NCBI RefSeq assembly: GCF_013409305.1
Contig: NZ_JACBZJ010000001.1
Location: 3,534,001-3,598,000 of the forward strand
Length of the DNA: 64,000 bases
Reading direction: 5' to 3'
DNA from: Cellulomonas soli
Lineage (GTDB): Bacteria > Actinomycetota > Actinomycetes > Actinomycetales > Cellulomonadaceae
A model generated the notes under the pieces. The model saw only the letters and a program-made list of their open reading frames with translations, was not told the DNA's origin and made no database searches. Position 1 is the first letter of the stretch. Each line of letters opens with the position of its first letter. Shown piece by piece: positions 22,149-32,235 of this stretch. Both the position numbers and the translations under genes were made by a program.

Positions 22149-23450
22149 GGCCAGGCCGTCGTGCGCGGCCCGGCGGTCGGTGTCGTGCCCGGCCAGCGCG
22201 GCGACGGCGCCCACCACGACCACCGCCGGGTTGCTGACCCCGCGCGCGAGTGCCCGGTCCGCGATGTCGGCGAGCGTGCCGGTCGTCGTGCGCTGGTCGG
22301 GCAACGTCCCTCGCTCGACGACGGCGACCGGGGTGGCCGGGTCCAGGCCGTGCGCGACGAGCACCGCGGCGTGCCGGGCGAGCCGGCCGACCCCCATGAG
22401 CAGCACGAGCGTGCCGTCGAACCGGGCGAGGGCTGCCCAGTCGGTGTCGTCGTCGTGAGCGGAGACGATCGCGACCGAGCGGGCCAGGCCGCGGTGGGTG
22501 ACCGGGATGCCGGCCGCGGCCGGGACCGCGATGGCGCTGGTCACCCCCGGGACGACCTCGACGGGGACGCCCGCGTCGAGGCAGGCACAGACCTCCTCGC
22601 CGCCGCGTCCGAGCACGAACGGGTCACCGCCCTTGAGGCGCACGACGCGCAGGCCGGCGCGGGCGCGGTCGACCAACAGCTCGTTGATCTCGTCCTGGCT
22701 CAGCGTGTGCGCGTGCGGGGCCTTGCCGGCCTCGACCACCTCGACCGCCGGGTCGAGCTCGTCGAGCAGGGCTCGGGGGCCGAGCCGGTCGACCACGACG
22801 ACGTCCGCCTCGGCCAGGGCGCGTCGCCCGCGCGTGGTGATCAGGCCGGGGTCCCCGGGCCCGCCCCCGACGAGCGTGACCGTGCCCACCGACCGGACCG
22901 TGCCGACCGACCCGACCGTGCCGACCGTGCGACCGCCGTCCTGGCCGTCTGCCGGTGCGGGGGGACGGTGGTGGCGCAGGGGGAGCGAACCGGTGTCCAG
23001 CAGCAGGCTGATCGCGTCGCGCAGCGCGACCGCCCGGCGGGGGTCGCCACCGGCGCCGACCGCGACCGTCACCTCGCCGGCGCGGGCGACGGCCGGTGTC
23101 CAGGCGGTCGAGGCCGTGGCGTCGTCGGCGCGCACGCACCAGGTGCGCGTGGCCTGCGCCTCGGCCGCCACGGCAGCGTCGGTCGCCCGGTCGCCGGTGG
23201 CGGTGTGCACCAGCCAGGCCTCGGCCAGGTCGCCCCGCCGGTACTCCCGTGCGTGCCAGGTGACCGCGGCGTCACGGCTCTCGTCGCGCACGAGGGCCGC
23301 CAGGTCCTCGCAGATCGCCGGGGCGACGACGTGCACGTCCGCACCGTCGGCCACGAGCGAGCCGACCCGGCGGGCCGCGACGGGTCCGCCGCCGACGACG
23401 ACGACGCGCCGCCCGCGCACGTCGAGCAGCAGCGCGTGGCGGGCGGTCAA
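22146..23450 (-). CDS. cysG: Siroheme synthase: precorrin-2 dehydrogenase + uroporphyrinogen-III methyltransferase
   Basis: A 434-residue CysG-like bifunctional enzyme supplying siroheme for the sulfite reductase of the same operon. Residues about 1-155 are the Rossmann dehydrogenase/ferrochelatase domain (RRVVVVGGGPVAARRVGSL). Residues about 185-430 are the SAM-dependent methyltransferase (TLVGGGPGDPGLIT; LKGGDPFVLGRGGEE; PGVTSAIAVPAAAGIPVTHR). The linker contains a GTV/GSV repeat encoded by a 12-bp degenerate tandem repeat near 22880-22935. The start is taken as TTG at 23450, which overlaps the cysN stop (TTGA); a GTG about 10 codons later is the alternative. Confidence 0.92.
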   Translation of the reverse strand: MTARHALLLDVRGRRVVVVGGGPVAARRVGSLVADGADVHVVAPAICEDLAALVRDESRDAAVTWHAREYRRGDLAEAWLVHTATGDRATDAAVAAEAQATRTWCVRADDATASTAWTPAVARAGEVTVAVGAGGDPRRAVALRDAISLLLDTGSLPLRHHRPPAPADGQDGGRTVGTVGSVGTVRSVGTVTLVGGGPGDPGLITTRGRRALAEADVVVVDRLGPRALLDELDPAVEVVEAGKAPHAHTLSQDEINELLVDRARAGLRVVRLKGGDPFVLGRGGEEVCACLDAGVPVEVVPGVTSAIAVPAAAGIPVTHRGLARSVAIVSAHDDDTDWAALARFDGTLVLLMGVGRLARHAAVLVAHGLDPATPVAVVERGTLPDQRTTTGTLADIADRALARGVSNPAVVVVGAVAALAGHDTDRRAAHDGLA

Positions 23451-25036
23451 ATGCCGGCCCCCGCGAGCCAGTCGCCGGCCTCGTCGTCGGTCGAGGTCGG
23501 CACCAGGGCGTCCAGCAGGGTCGGGCCGACCATGCCCGCGGCGAGCGTGGCTCCGTCGACGGGGTCGACCAGCAGGAACCCGCCGGTGCGCCGGTGCCGG
23601 GCGTAGTCGTCGAGGACGACCGGCTCGGCGAGCCGGACCTGCACGCGCCCGATCGCGTTGAGGCCCAGCGTGCGCGGCACCGTCGGCGAGGTGTCGACGG
23701 CGTCGAGCACGTGGGCCGTGTCGACGGAGGCGAGCGTGTGCACCCCGAGGGTGTCGACGTCGAGGATCGCGTCCACCTCGCGCAGCAGCGCCCGCACGGT
23801 CCTCGTGCCGATCCGCACCAGCAGGCGGGCACCGAGCACGCTCGGCCGCTCGGCCAGCCAGCACACCGTGCCCGTCAGGTCCAGGCCCGTCGTCACGGCC
23901 TGGTCGGCCGGGGCCAGCACGTCGCCGCGGGAGACGTCGACGTCGTCGGCGAGCCGCAGCGTCACCGACTGCGGTGCGTGCGCGAGCTCGAGCGGACCGT
24001 CGAACGTGTCGATGCCCACGACCGTCGAGCGCCGACCGGAGGGCAGGACGGCCAGCTCGTCGCCGACCCGGACGGTGCCCGCGGCGACCCTGCCGGCGTA
24101 CCCGCGGTAGTCGGGGTGCTCGCTCGTGCGCGGCCGGATGACGTACTGCACGGGGAACCGGAACGCCTCGGCGTGCACGTCGCGCTGCACGGGCACCTGC
24201 TCGAGGTGCTCCAGCAACGTGGGCCCGTCGTACCAGGGCGTGCGCGCCGACCGCTCGACGACGTTGTCCCCGTCGAGGGCCGAGACCGGGACCGCCTGGA
24301 CGTCGTCGATCCCGAGCCCGCTCGCGTGGTCGGCGAACTCCTGGGCGATCGCGGCGAACCGGGTCTGGTCGAAGTCCACGAGGTCCATCTTGTTGACGGC
24401 GAGCACGACGTGCGGCACGCCGAGCAGCGCGGTCACCGTGGCGTGCCGGCGGGTCTGCTCGAGCACACCCTTGCGGGCGTCGACCAGCACGATCGCGAGC
24501 TCGGCGGTCGAGGCGCCGGTGACCATGTTGCGCGTGTACTGCACGTGCCCGGGGGTGTCCGCCAGGACGTAGGCGCGCGTGGCCGTGGAGAAGTACCGGT
24601 ACGCGACGTCGATCGTGATGCCCTGCTCGCGCTCGGCGCGCAGGCCGTCGGTGAGCAGCGCGAGGTCGGGCGCCAGGTCGCCGGCCCCGCCGCCGCGGGC
24701 CGCGGTGGCCCGTTCGACCGCGCTCAGCTGGTCGGCCAGGACGGACTTCGTGTCGTAGAGCAGCCGGCCGATGAGCGTGCTCTTGCCGTCGTCGACCGAA
24801 CCGGCGGTGGCCAGGCGGAGCAGGTCGCGCTGCGCGTGGCGGGCCTGCTCGGCCTCGGCAGGGTCCACTGCAGAGTCCACTGCGGGGCTCACGGCGAGGT
24901 CTTCGGCAACGGAGGCGGTCACGGTGCTCCACGGGTCCTGGGGGTTCGCCTCGGGCGAGGGCGCGGGCGGGTGCGGGTGCGAGGGGGCGTGCGAGGTCGT
25001 CGGCGGGGGCGTCGTCGAGGGCAGGGTCGTCGTCAT
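23447..25036 (-). CDS. cysN: Sulfate adenylyltransferase large subunit (GTPase)
   Basis: A 529-residue translation-factor-like GTPase that, with CysD, activates sulfate to APS. G1 is GSVDDGKSTLIGRLLYD, the effector region includes EREQGITIDVAYRYF, G3 is ADTPGHVQYTRNM and G4 is VNKMDLVDF. An unusual Pro/Ser/Thr/Ala-rich N-terminal extension of about 70 residues precedes the GTPase. No CysC kinase domain is fused, in keeping with an APS-reductase pathway that does not need PAPS. The ATG shares one base with the cysD stop (TGATG). Confidence 0.96.
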   Translation of the reverse strand: MTTTLPSTTPPPTTSHAPSHPHPPAPSPEANPQDPWSTVTASVAEDLAVSPAVDSAVDPAEAEQARHAQRDLLRLATAGSVDDGKSTLIGRLLYDTKSVLADQLSAVERATAARGGGAGDLAPDLALLTDGLRAEREQGITIDVAYRYFSTATRAYVLADTPGHVQYTRNMVTGASTAELAIVLVDARKGVLEQTRRHATVTALLGVPHVVLAVNKMDLVDFDQTRFAAIAQEFADHASGLGIDDVQAVPVSALDGDNVVERSARTPWYDGPTLLEHLEQVPVQRDVHAEAFRFPVQYVIRPRTSEHPDYRGYAGRVAAGTVRVGDELAVLPSGRRSTVVGIDTFDGPLELAHAPQSVTLRLADDVDVSRGDVLAPADQAVTTGLDLTGTVCWLAERPSVLGARLLVRIGTRTVRALLREVDAILDVDTLGVHTLASVDTAHVLDAVDTSPTVPRTLGLNAIGRVQVRLAEPVVLDDYARHRRTGGFLLVDPVDGATLAAGMVGPTLLDALVPTSTDDEAGDWLAGAGI

Positions 25037-25956
25037 CAGAAGTAGCCCTCGCGCTTGCGGTCCTCCATGGCGGCCTCGGAGGCCCGGTCGTCCGCACGGG
25101 TCGCGCCGCGCTCGGTGAGGCGGCTGGCGGCGACCTCGGCGATGACCTCGGCGACGCTCGTCGCGGGGGAGTCCACGGCCCCCGTGCAGCTCATGTCGCC
25201 CACGGTGCGGTAGCGCACCTGGCGGGCCTCGAGCGACTCGGTCGCCGACGGCCCGCCCCACTCGCCGGGGGCGAGCCACATGCCGTCGCGGGCGAAGACC
25301 TCGCGGGTGTGCGCGTAGTAGATGGAGGGCAGCTCGATGCCCTCGCGCTCGATGTAGCGCCACACGTCGAGCTCGGTCCAGTTGGACAGCGGGAAGACGC
25401 GCACGTGCTCGCCGCGGCGGTGCCGGCCGTTGTAGAGGTCCCACAGCTCGGGGCGCTGCCGGCGGGGGTCCCACTGGCCGAACTCGTCGCGCAGGGAGAA
25501 CACTCGCTCCTTGGCCCGGGCCTTCTCCTCGTCGCGGCGACCCCCGCCGAAGACCGCGTCGAAGCGGTGCGCGGTGATCGCGTCGAGCAGCGGGACGGTC
25601 TGCAGCGGGTTGCGCGAGCCGCCGGGGCTCTCGGTGACCCGTCCGTCATCGATCGCGTCCTGCACGCTGGCCACGACCAGGCGCAGGCCCAGCTCGGCGA
25701 CCGTGGCGTCGCGGTAGGCGATGACCTCCGGGAAGTTGTGCCCGGTGTCGACGTGCATCACGGGGAACGGCACGGGCGCGGGCCAGAAGGCCTTGCGCGC
25801 CAGGTGCAGCATGACGATCGAGTCCTTGCCGCCGGAGAACAGCAGCACGGGGCGTTCGAACTCGCCGGCGACCTCGCGCATCACGTGGACGCCCTCGGAC
25901 TCGAGCGTGTCGAGCTGGGTCAGCCGTGCGGTCCGGGTGGTGTCGGTCGTGCTCAT
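25036..25956 (-). CDS. cysD: Sulfate adenylyltransferase small subunit
   Basis: A 306-residue PP-loop enzyme, the catalytic subunit of ATP sulfurylase. The PP-loop is LLFSGGKDSIVMLHL (about residues 38-52), and the family blocks HVDTGHNFPEVIAYRD, FGGGRRDEEKARAKER, FPLSNWTELDVWRYI and the C-terminal DRKREGYF are all present. Its ATG overlaps the cysH stop by 4 nt. A GTG/ATG slightly upstream in frame exists, but MSTTDTTRTARLTQLD matches expected family length. Confidence 0.97.
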   Translation of the reverse strand: MSTTDTTRTARLTQLDTLESEGVHVMREVAGEFERPVLLFSGGKDSIVMLHLARKAFWPAPVPFPVMHVDTGHNFPEVIAYRDATVAELGLRLVVASVQDAIDDGRVTESPGGSRNPLQTVPLLDAITAHRFDAVFGGGRRDEEKARAKERVFSLRDEFGQWDPRRQRPELWDLYNGRHRRGEHVRVFPLSNWTELDVWRYIEREGIELPSIYYAHTREVFARDGMWLAPGEWGGPSATESLEARQVRYRTVGDMSCTGAVDSPATSVAEVIAEVAASRLTERGATRADDRASEAAMEDRKREGYF

Positions 25957-26672
25957 GTGTGCAACCCGCATTCCGTCTTGGAGGTACCCGACCAGCGACC
26001 GGCCCGCGGGTCCTCGCCCGGGGCCACGGCGCGTGTGCACGGTTCGCAGCCGATCGAGGCGTACCCGAGCTCGCGCAACGGGTTGAGCACGACGTGGTGC
26101 TCGGCGACGTAGGCGTCGAGGTCGGCCTGCGTCCACGCGGCGAGCGGGTTGAGCTTGACCTTGCCGCGTCGCTCGTCCCAGCCGACCACCCCGATGTCGG
26201 TGCGGGTCGGCGCGTCTTCGCGGCGCATCCCGGTGACCCAGGCGCGGTAGGGCGCCAGGCCGCGCTCGAGCGGCTCGACCTTGCGCATGGCGCAGCACCG
26301 GTCGGGTGCCCGCTCGTGCAGCCGGGGCCCGTGGACGGCGTCCTGCTCGGCCACGGTGGTCAGCGGCAGCACGGTGCGCAGGTGGATGTCGGTGAACTGC
26401 GCGTAGTAGTCGCGCGTGCCCAGCGTCTCGGCGAAGTGGTAGCCGGTGTCCAGGAAGATCACGTCGATCCCGGGCACCGCCGCGGCGGCCAGGTGGACGA
26501 GCACCTCGTCACCCATCGAGGAGGCCAGCACGAGGTCGTCGCCGAACGTGCGACCGGCCCACGCCAGGACCTGCTCGGGGTGCGCGCCCTCGAGCGTGCG
26601 CCCGGCCTCCTCGGCGAGCTCTCGCAGCTCGTCCGCCGTGGCGGTGCCGAGCGTGCCGGTGGTGCCGGTCAT
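25953..26672 (-). CDS. cysH: Adenylyl-sulfate (APS) reductase
   Basis: A 239-residue assimilatory reductase converting APS to sulfite with thioredoxin. The iron-sulfur ligands CC (DRCCAMRKVEPL) and CxxC (IGCEPCTR) are both present, which marks a [4Fe-4S] APS reductase rather than an E. coli-type PAPS reductase. The C-terminal catalytic cysteine is in KTECGLHT. The P-loop-like LASSMGDEVLVHL replaces SGGKDS as is usual. The ATG overlaps the cysX stop by 4 nt. Confidence 0.96.
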   Translation of the reverse strand: MTGTTGTLGTATADELRELAEEAGRTLEGAHPEQVLAWAGRTFGDDLVLASSMGDEVLVHLAAAAVPGIDVIFLDTGYHFAETLGTRDYYAQFTDIHLRTVLPLTTVAEQDAVHGPRLHERAPDRCCAMRKVEPLERGLAPYRAWVTGMRREDAPTRTDIGVVGWDERRGKVKLNPLAAWTQADLDAYVAEHHVVLNPLRELGYASIGCEPCTRAVAPGEDPRAGRWSGTSKTECGLHT

Positions 26673-26893
26673 GACGGTCCTCCCTTGGGGTTGGTGATCG
26701 GGCGCTCGGATCCGGCGGCCGACCGGGGTTCAGGTGGGAGCAGGGCCTGCGCGAGCCCGACGAACCGGAGCCCGAACACGCGGGCGCACGTGCGGCACTC
26801 CCACTGCCCGTGCGTCTCGCCGGCCGGCCACAGGTCCTCGCCGGCGCAGAACGGGCAGTAGTAGGGCACGGCCCGCTGCGGGTTCTCGCTCAA
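26669..26893 (-). CDS. cysX: CysX-like small zinc-ribbon/ferredoxin-like protein
   Basis: A 74-residue protein with two CxxC pairs (YYCPFCAGEDLW and WECRTCARVFGL), a zinc-ribbon or rubredoxin-like knuckle, followed by a disordered Pro/Ser tail. Corynebacterium and other actinobacteria carry a small gene at this place, called cysX, between sulfite reductase and cysH; it has been proposed as an electron carrier but its role is not settled. The start is TTG, overlapping the sulfite-reductase stop (TTGA), and the end overlaps the cysH ATG. Position and CxxC pattern support the call; the function is inference. Confidence 0.85.
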   Translation of the reverse strand: MSENPQRAVPYYCPFCAGEDLWPAGETHGQWECRTCARVFGLRFVGLAQALLPPEPRSAAGSERPITNPKGGPS

Positions 26894-28548
26894 CGCAGGT
26901 CCTCCTCGGCGGCGCGGTGCACCCACGTGGCGAAGAGCTCGCCGTCCTGGCGCTGCTCGTCGAACCGCCGGGCGACGCGCTCGACGTAGTCGGGCAGGTC
27001 GTGCGCGCTCACGCGCAGACCGCGCAGCGTCGTGCCGAGGCCGCTGGTCAGTCCGAGCCCGCCGCCGAGGTGCACCTGGTAGCCGTCCTCGCCGCCGGCC
27101 AGGGCGCCCTTGAGCCCGATGTCGGCGACCTGGATGCGCGCGCACGAGTTGGGGCAGCCGTTGAGGTTGACGGTCAGCGGTGCGTCGAACGTGGGCAGCC
27201 GCTCCTCGAGCTGGAAGACCAGCTCGCGGGCCCGTGCCTTGGTCTCGACGATCGCGAGCTTGCAGTACTCCAGGCCGGTGCACGCCATGGTGCCGCGACG
27301 GAACGTCGAGGCGTTGCGTACCGCGAGGCCGAGCGCCTCCAGACCGTCGGCCAGCGCGTCCACGTTCGTGGCGGGCACGTCGAGCACGACGAGCTTCTGC
27401 TCGACGGTCAGCCGGACCCGGTCCGAGCCTGCGGCCTCCACCAGCTCGGCGACCTGTGCGAGCAAGGGGCCGGAGACCCTGCCGACCACGGGTGCCGCGC
27501 CGACGTAGAACCGGCCGTCGGCCTGCGGGTGCACGCCGACGTGGTCGCGTCGGCCCAGCGGCGGTGGGGGCGGCGCGGGCCCGTCGGCCAGGGAGAACCC
27601 CAGGTACTCCTGCTCGAGCACGTCACGGAAGACCTGCGGGCCCCAGTCGGCCACGAGGAACTTCAGCCGGGCCCGGGTGCGCAGGCGGCGGTAGCCGTAG
27701 TCCCGGAAGATCCCGATGACGCCCTTCCAGACCTCGGGCACCTGCTCGAGGGTCGCGAAGGCCCCCAGGCGCACGGCCAGGCGCGGGTTGGTGGACAGCC
27801 CGCCGCCGACCCACACGTCGAACCCCGGGCCGAGCTCGGGGTGCACGACGCCGACGAAGGAGACGTCGTTGATCTCGTGCGCGACGTCCTGGTGCGGGGA
27901 CCCGGAGATGGCGGTCTTGAACTTGCGCGGCAGGTTCGAGTAGGCCGGGTCGCCGATGTACCGGCGGGCGATGTGCTCCAGGGCGGGGGTGCCGTCGATG
28001 ATCTCGTCGGCGGCGACACCGGCGACGGGGGAGCCGAGGATGACGCGGGGGGTGTCGCCGCACGCCTCCTGGGTGCTCAGCCCGACCGCCTCGAGGCGCT
28101 GCCAGATCTGCGGGACGTCCTCGATGCGGACCCAGTGCAGCTGGATGTTCTGCCGGTCGGTCAGGTCGGCGGTGCCGCGGCCGAACTCGACCGACACCTG
28201 CGCGATGGTGCGCAGCTGAGCGGCGGACAGGGCCCCGCCGTCGGAGCGCACCCGGAGCATGAAGTACTCGTCGTCGAGCTCGTGCGGCTCGAGGGTGGCG
28301 GTGCGGCCGCCGTCGATCCCGGGGCGCCGCTGCGTGTACAGGCCCCACCAGCGCATGCGTCCGCGCAGGTCGTCGGCGGGGATCGAGGCGAAGCCGTCGC
28401 GGGAGTAGACGTCCTCGATGCGGGCGCGGACGGCGAGCCCGTCGTCCTCGAGCTTGAACCGCTCGTTGGCGTTGAGCGGCTCGCGCTCGTCGAGAGCCCA
28501 CTGCCCTTCGGCGCGGGCGGGCGGCGGGGCGATCCTCGTCTGCGCCAT
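26890..28548 (-). CDS. sir: Ferredoxin-dependent sulfite reductase (siroheme, [4Fe-4S])
   Basis: A 552-residue assimilatory sulfite reductase of the mycobacterial SirA/NirA type reducing sulfite to sulfide. The siroheme/cluster ligands are CX5C in MACTGLEYCKLA and CX3C in LNGCPNSCARIQ. EACGDTPRVILG holds the Cys that, in the mycobacterial enzyme, lies beside an active-site Tyr (here GLYTQRRPG). TADLTDRQNIQLHWVRIEDV is the conserved first-half motif. The ATG has GGAGGTG 8 nt upstream. It is the first structural gene of the cys operon and lies 101 nt after a Cys-rich leader ORF. Confidence 0.96.
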   Translation of the reverse strand: MAQTRIAPPPARAEGQWALDEREPLNANERFKLEDDGLAVRARIEDVYSRDGFASIPADDLRGRMRWWGLYTQRRPGIDGGRTATLEPHELDDEYFMLRVRSDGGALSAAQLRTIAQVSVEFGRGTADLTDRQNIQLHWVRIEDVPQIWQRLEAVGLSTQEACGDTPRVILGSPVAGVAADEIIDGTPALEHIARRYIGDPAYSNLPRKFKTAISGSPHQDVAHEINDVSFVGVVHPELGPGFDVWVGGGLSTNPRLAVRLGAFATLEQVPEVWKGVIGIFRDYGYRRLRTRARLKFLVADWGPQVFRDVLEQEYLGFSLADGPAPPPPPLGRRDHVGVHPQADGRFYVGAAPVVGRVSGPLLAQVAELVEAAGSDRVRLTVEQKLVVLDVPATNVDALADGLEALGLAVRNASTFRRGTMACTGLEYCKLAIVETKARARELVFQLEERLPTFDAPLTVNLNGCPNSCARIQVADIGLKGALAGGEDGYQVHLGGGLGLTSGLGTTLRGLRVSAHDLPDYVERVARRFDEQRQDGELFATWVHRAAEEDLR

Positions 28549-28554
28549 GCGGCG

Positions 28555-28632
28555 CACCTCCGGGTGGGACGAGGGCGTACGGCTGCTCCCACCGCCGGTC
28601 GGGCGGTTCACCGGGGCGCAGACCGCGCGCCC
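28555..28632 (-). promoter_or_regulatory. Mutually exclusive RNA stems between Cys-rich leader and sulfite reductase
   Basis: Read on the minus strand, four stems can form: GGGCGC/GCGCCC (28614-28632), CCGCC/GGCGG (28592-28606), GGTGGG/CCCACC (28588-28593 with 28563-28568) and CACC/GGTG (28555-28566), the last trapping part of the GGAGGTG ribosome binding site. The second and third overlap by 2 nt, and the third and fourth share CCACC, so they compete. This is the layout of a translational attenuator; folding energies were not computed. Confidence 0.45.
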
Positions 28633-28649
28633 GGGGGGGACGGGCGGGG

Positions 28650-28715
28650 TCAGATGCTCCGCAGACAGCACGCACGGGTGTCCGCAGGCACGGCGCACGG
28701 CCGACACATGCTCAC
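28650..28715 (-). CDS. Leaderless Cys-rich leader peptide of the cys operon
   Basis: A 21-codon ORF starting with GTG (28713-28715) and continuing in frame through an ATG at 28707-28709. From the ATG it encodes MCRPCAVPADTRACCLRSI, with four cysteines including a Cys-Cys pair four codons before the end. The GTG lies 7 nt after a TAACCT box, so the mRNA probably begins at the start codon. Mycobacteria use leaderless polycysteine short ORFs before cysteine-related operons as cysteine-responsive attenuators; this ORF has the same position and properties. Function here is inferred by analogy. Confidence 0.7.
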   Translation of the reverse strand: MSMCRPCAVPADTRACCLRSI

Positions 28716-28722
28716 GAACCCG

Positions 28723-28728
28723 AGGTTA
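28723..28728 (-). promoter_or_regulatory. -10 box of the cys operon leader transcript
   Basis: TAACCT (TANNNT) on the minus strand, 7 nt upstream of the GTG of the Cys-rich leader ORF. No convincing -35 was seen. Confidence 0.55.
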
Positions 28729-28871
28729 TGCACGGGGTCGAGGCTGACAGATCGGCGCGAGCACCGGGAGAGGGGGTCCAGATGGTGAGAATCCACGGTC
28801 AACATGTGGGACAGGCGTCCAGGTCCGGTAGGTGCACGACCCAGGCGTCCGGCGGTGGTGCGGGCCGCGGT

Positions 28872-28877
28872 TAGGCT
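28872..28877 (+). promoter_or_regulatory. -10 box for leaderless zapE
   Basis: TAGGCT on the + strand, followed by 8 nt and then the GTG start of the AFG1/ZapE-like gene; no ribosome binding site lies between. Confidence 0.55.
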
Positions 28878-28885
28878 CGACGTCC

Positions 28886-29956
28886 GTGACCACCCCCGAG
28901 CAGGCGACCGCCACCGGCGCACCGGGAACGGGCCGGCCCGCCGTGCCGAGCCTGACGGACCGCCACCCCGTCGTCGCCAGCGACCGGCTGCTCGCCGAGC
29001 TCGTCCCCCCGCGGCACTTCGTCGCCGAGACGTTCGACACCTACCGGCCCGACCCCGCCCACCCCTCGCAGGCCACCACGGTCGAACGGCTGCGGGTCGC
29101 CGCGCAGCAGGTGCTCGGCGCCGGCACAGGGCGCTGGTGGCGCCGCACCCGGCCGACCGCCCCCGTCGCGGTGTACCTCGACGGCGGGTTCGGCGTGGGC
29201 AAGACCCACCTGCTGGCCTCGCTCGCCCACGCCGTCGGCACGCACGACGCCGCGTACGGGACGTTCGTGGAGTACACCAACCTCGTCGGCGCCCTCGGGT
29301 TCGTCCCCACCGTCGAGGCCCTAGCCACCCGGCGCCTGGTCTGCATCGACGAGTTCGAGCTCGACGACCCGGGTGACACCGTGCTCATGTCCCGGCTGCT
29401 GCGCGAGCTCGCCGACCGGGGCGTCGCGCTCGCGGCCACCTCCAACACGCTGCCCGGCTCGCTCGGCGAGGGCAGGTTCGCGGCCGAGGACTTCCTGCGC
29501 GAGATCCAGGCGATGGCCGCCCGGTTCGAGGTGCTGCGCGTCGACGGCGAGGACTACCGTCACCGCTCGACCGTGACCGACGCCGACGGCGTCAGTGAGG
29601 ACGTCGTGCGCGCCGCGGCCGCCGCACGCCCCGACGCCACGCTCGACGACTTCGGTGCGCTGCTCGCCCACCTGGCCACCGTGCACCCCAGCCGGTACGG
29701 CACGCTGCTGGACGGCGTCGGGCTCGTCGCCCTGACCGGCGTGCGACCCGTCCGGCGGCAGGACGTCGCGCTGCGGCTCGTCGTGCTCGTGGACCGCCTC
29801 TACGACCGCGACGTGCCCGTGCTGCTCGGCGGCGCAGGGGAGCGCGAGCTGTTCTCCGAGGAGATGCTGCGCGGCGGGTACCGCAAGAAGTACTACCGGG
29901 CGCTGTCGCGGCTCGGCTCGCTCGCGGCCGACGGCGCCGCGCTGCTGCCCGGCTGA
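28886..29956 (+). CDS. zapE: ZapE / AFG1-like ATPase
   Basis: A 356-residue P-loop ATPase of the AFG1/ZapE family. Walker A is DGGFGVGKTHLLASL (about residue 98) and Walker B is LVCIDEFELDDPGDT, both diagnostic of the family; the C-terminal KKYYRALSRLGSLA is also conserved. In E. coli ZapE associates with the cell-division ring; actinobacterial members are usually labelled cell division protein ZapE on this basis. The GTG at 28886 is preferred to a start 54 nt upstream because of the TAGGCT box 8 nt before it. It is divergent from the cys operon. Confidence 0.9.
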   Translation: MTTPEQATATGAPGTGRPAVPSLTDRHPVVASDRLLAELVPPRHFVAETFDTYRPDPAHPSQATTVERLRVAAQQVLGAGTGRWWRRTRPTAPVAVYLDGGFGVGKTHLLASLAHAVGTHDAAYGTFVEYTNLVGALGFVPTVEALATRRLVCIDEFELDDPGDTVLMSRLLRELADRGVALAATSNTLPGSLGEGRFAAEDFLREIQAMAARFEVLRVDGEDYRHRSTVTDADGVSEDVVRAAAAARPDATLDDFGALLAHLATVHPSRYGTLLDGVGLVALTGVRPVRRQDVALRLVVLVDRLYDRDVPVLLGGAGERELFSEEMLRGGYRKKYYRALSRLGSLAADGAALLPG

Positions 29957-29971
29957 CGGCCACCGCCCGCC

Positions 29972-32113
<2,142 letters not shown>

Positions 32114-32235
32114 GCCCACACCATGCCAGGCCCGAGGGCCGCGCGCCGCGATCGGCGGCGGTGGGCTGCCGTTGCGCGACCGGGCGGGGCGTGCTGCCCT
32201 GAGGTCGCACGCCCGGAGCCGTCGAGGAGGTCGCG

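Noticed and set aside
22880..22935. 12-bp repeat in cysG as a separate mobile or regulatory repeat
   Set aside because: It is in frame, encodes a flexible GTV/GSV linker between the two enzyme domains, and is explained by coding of a linker.
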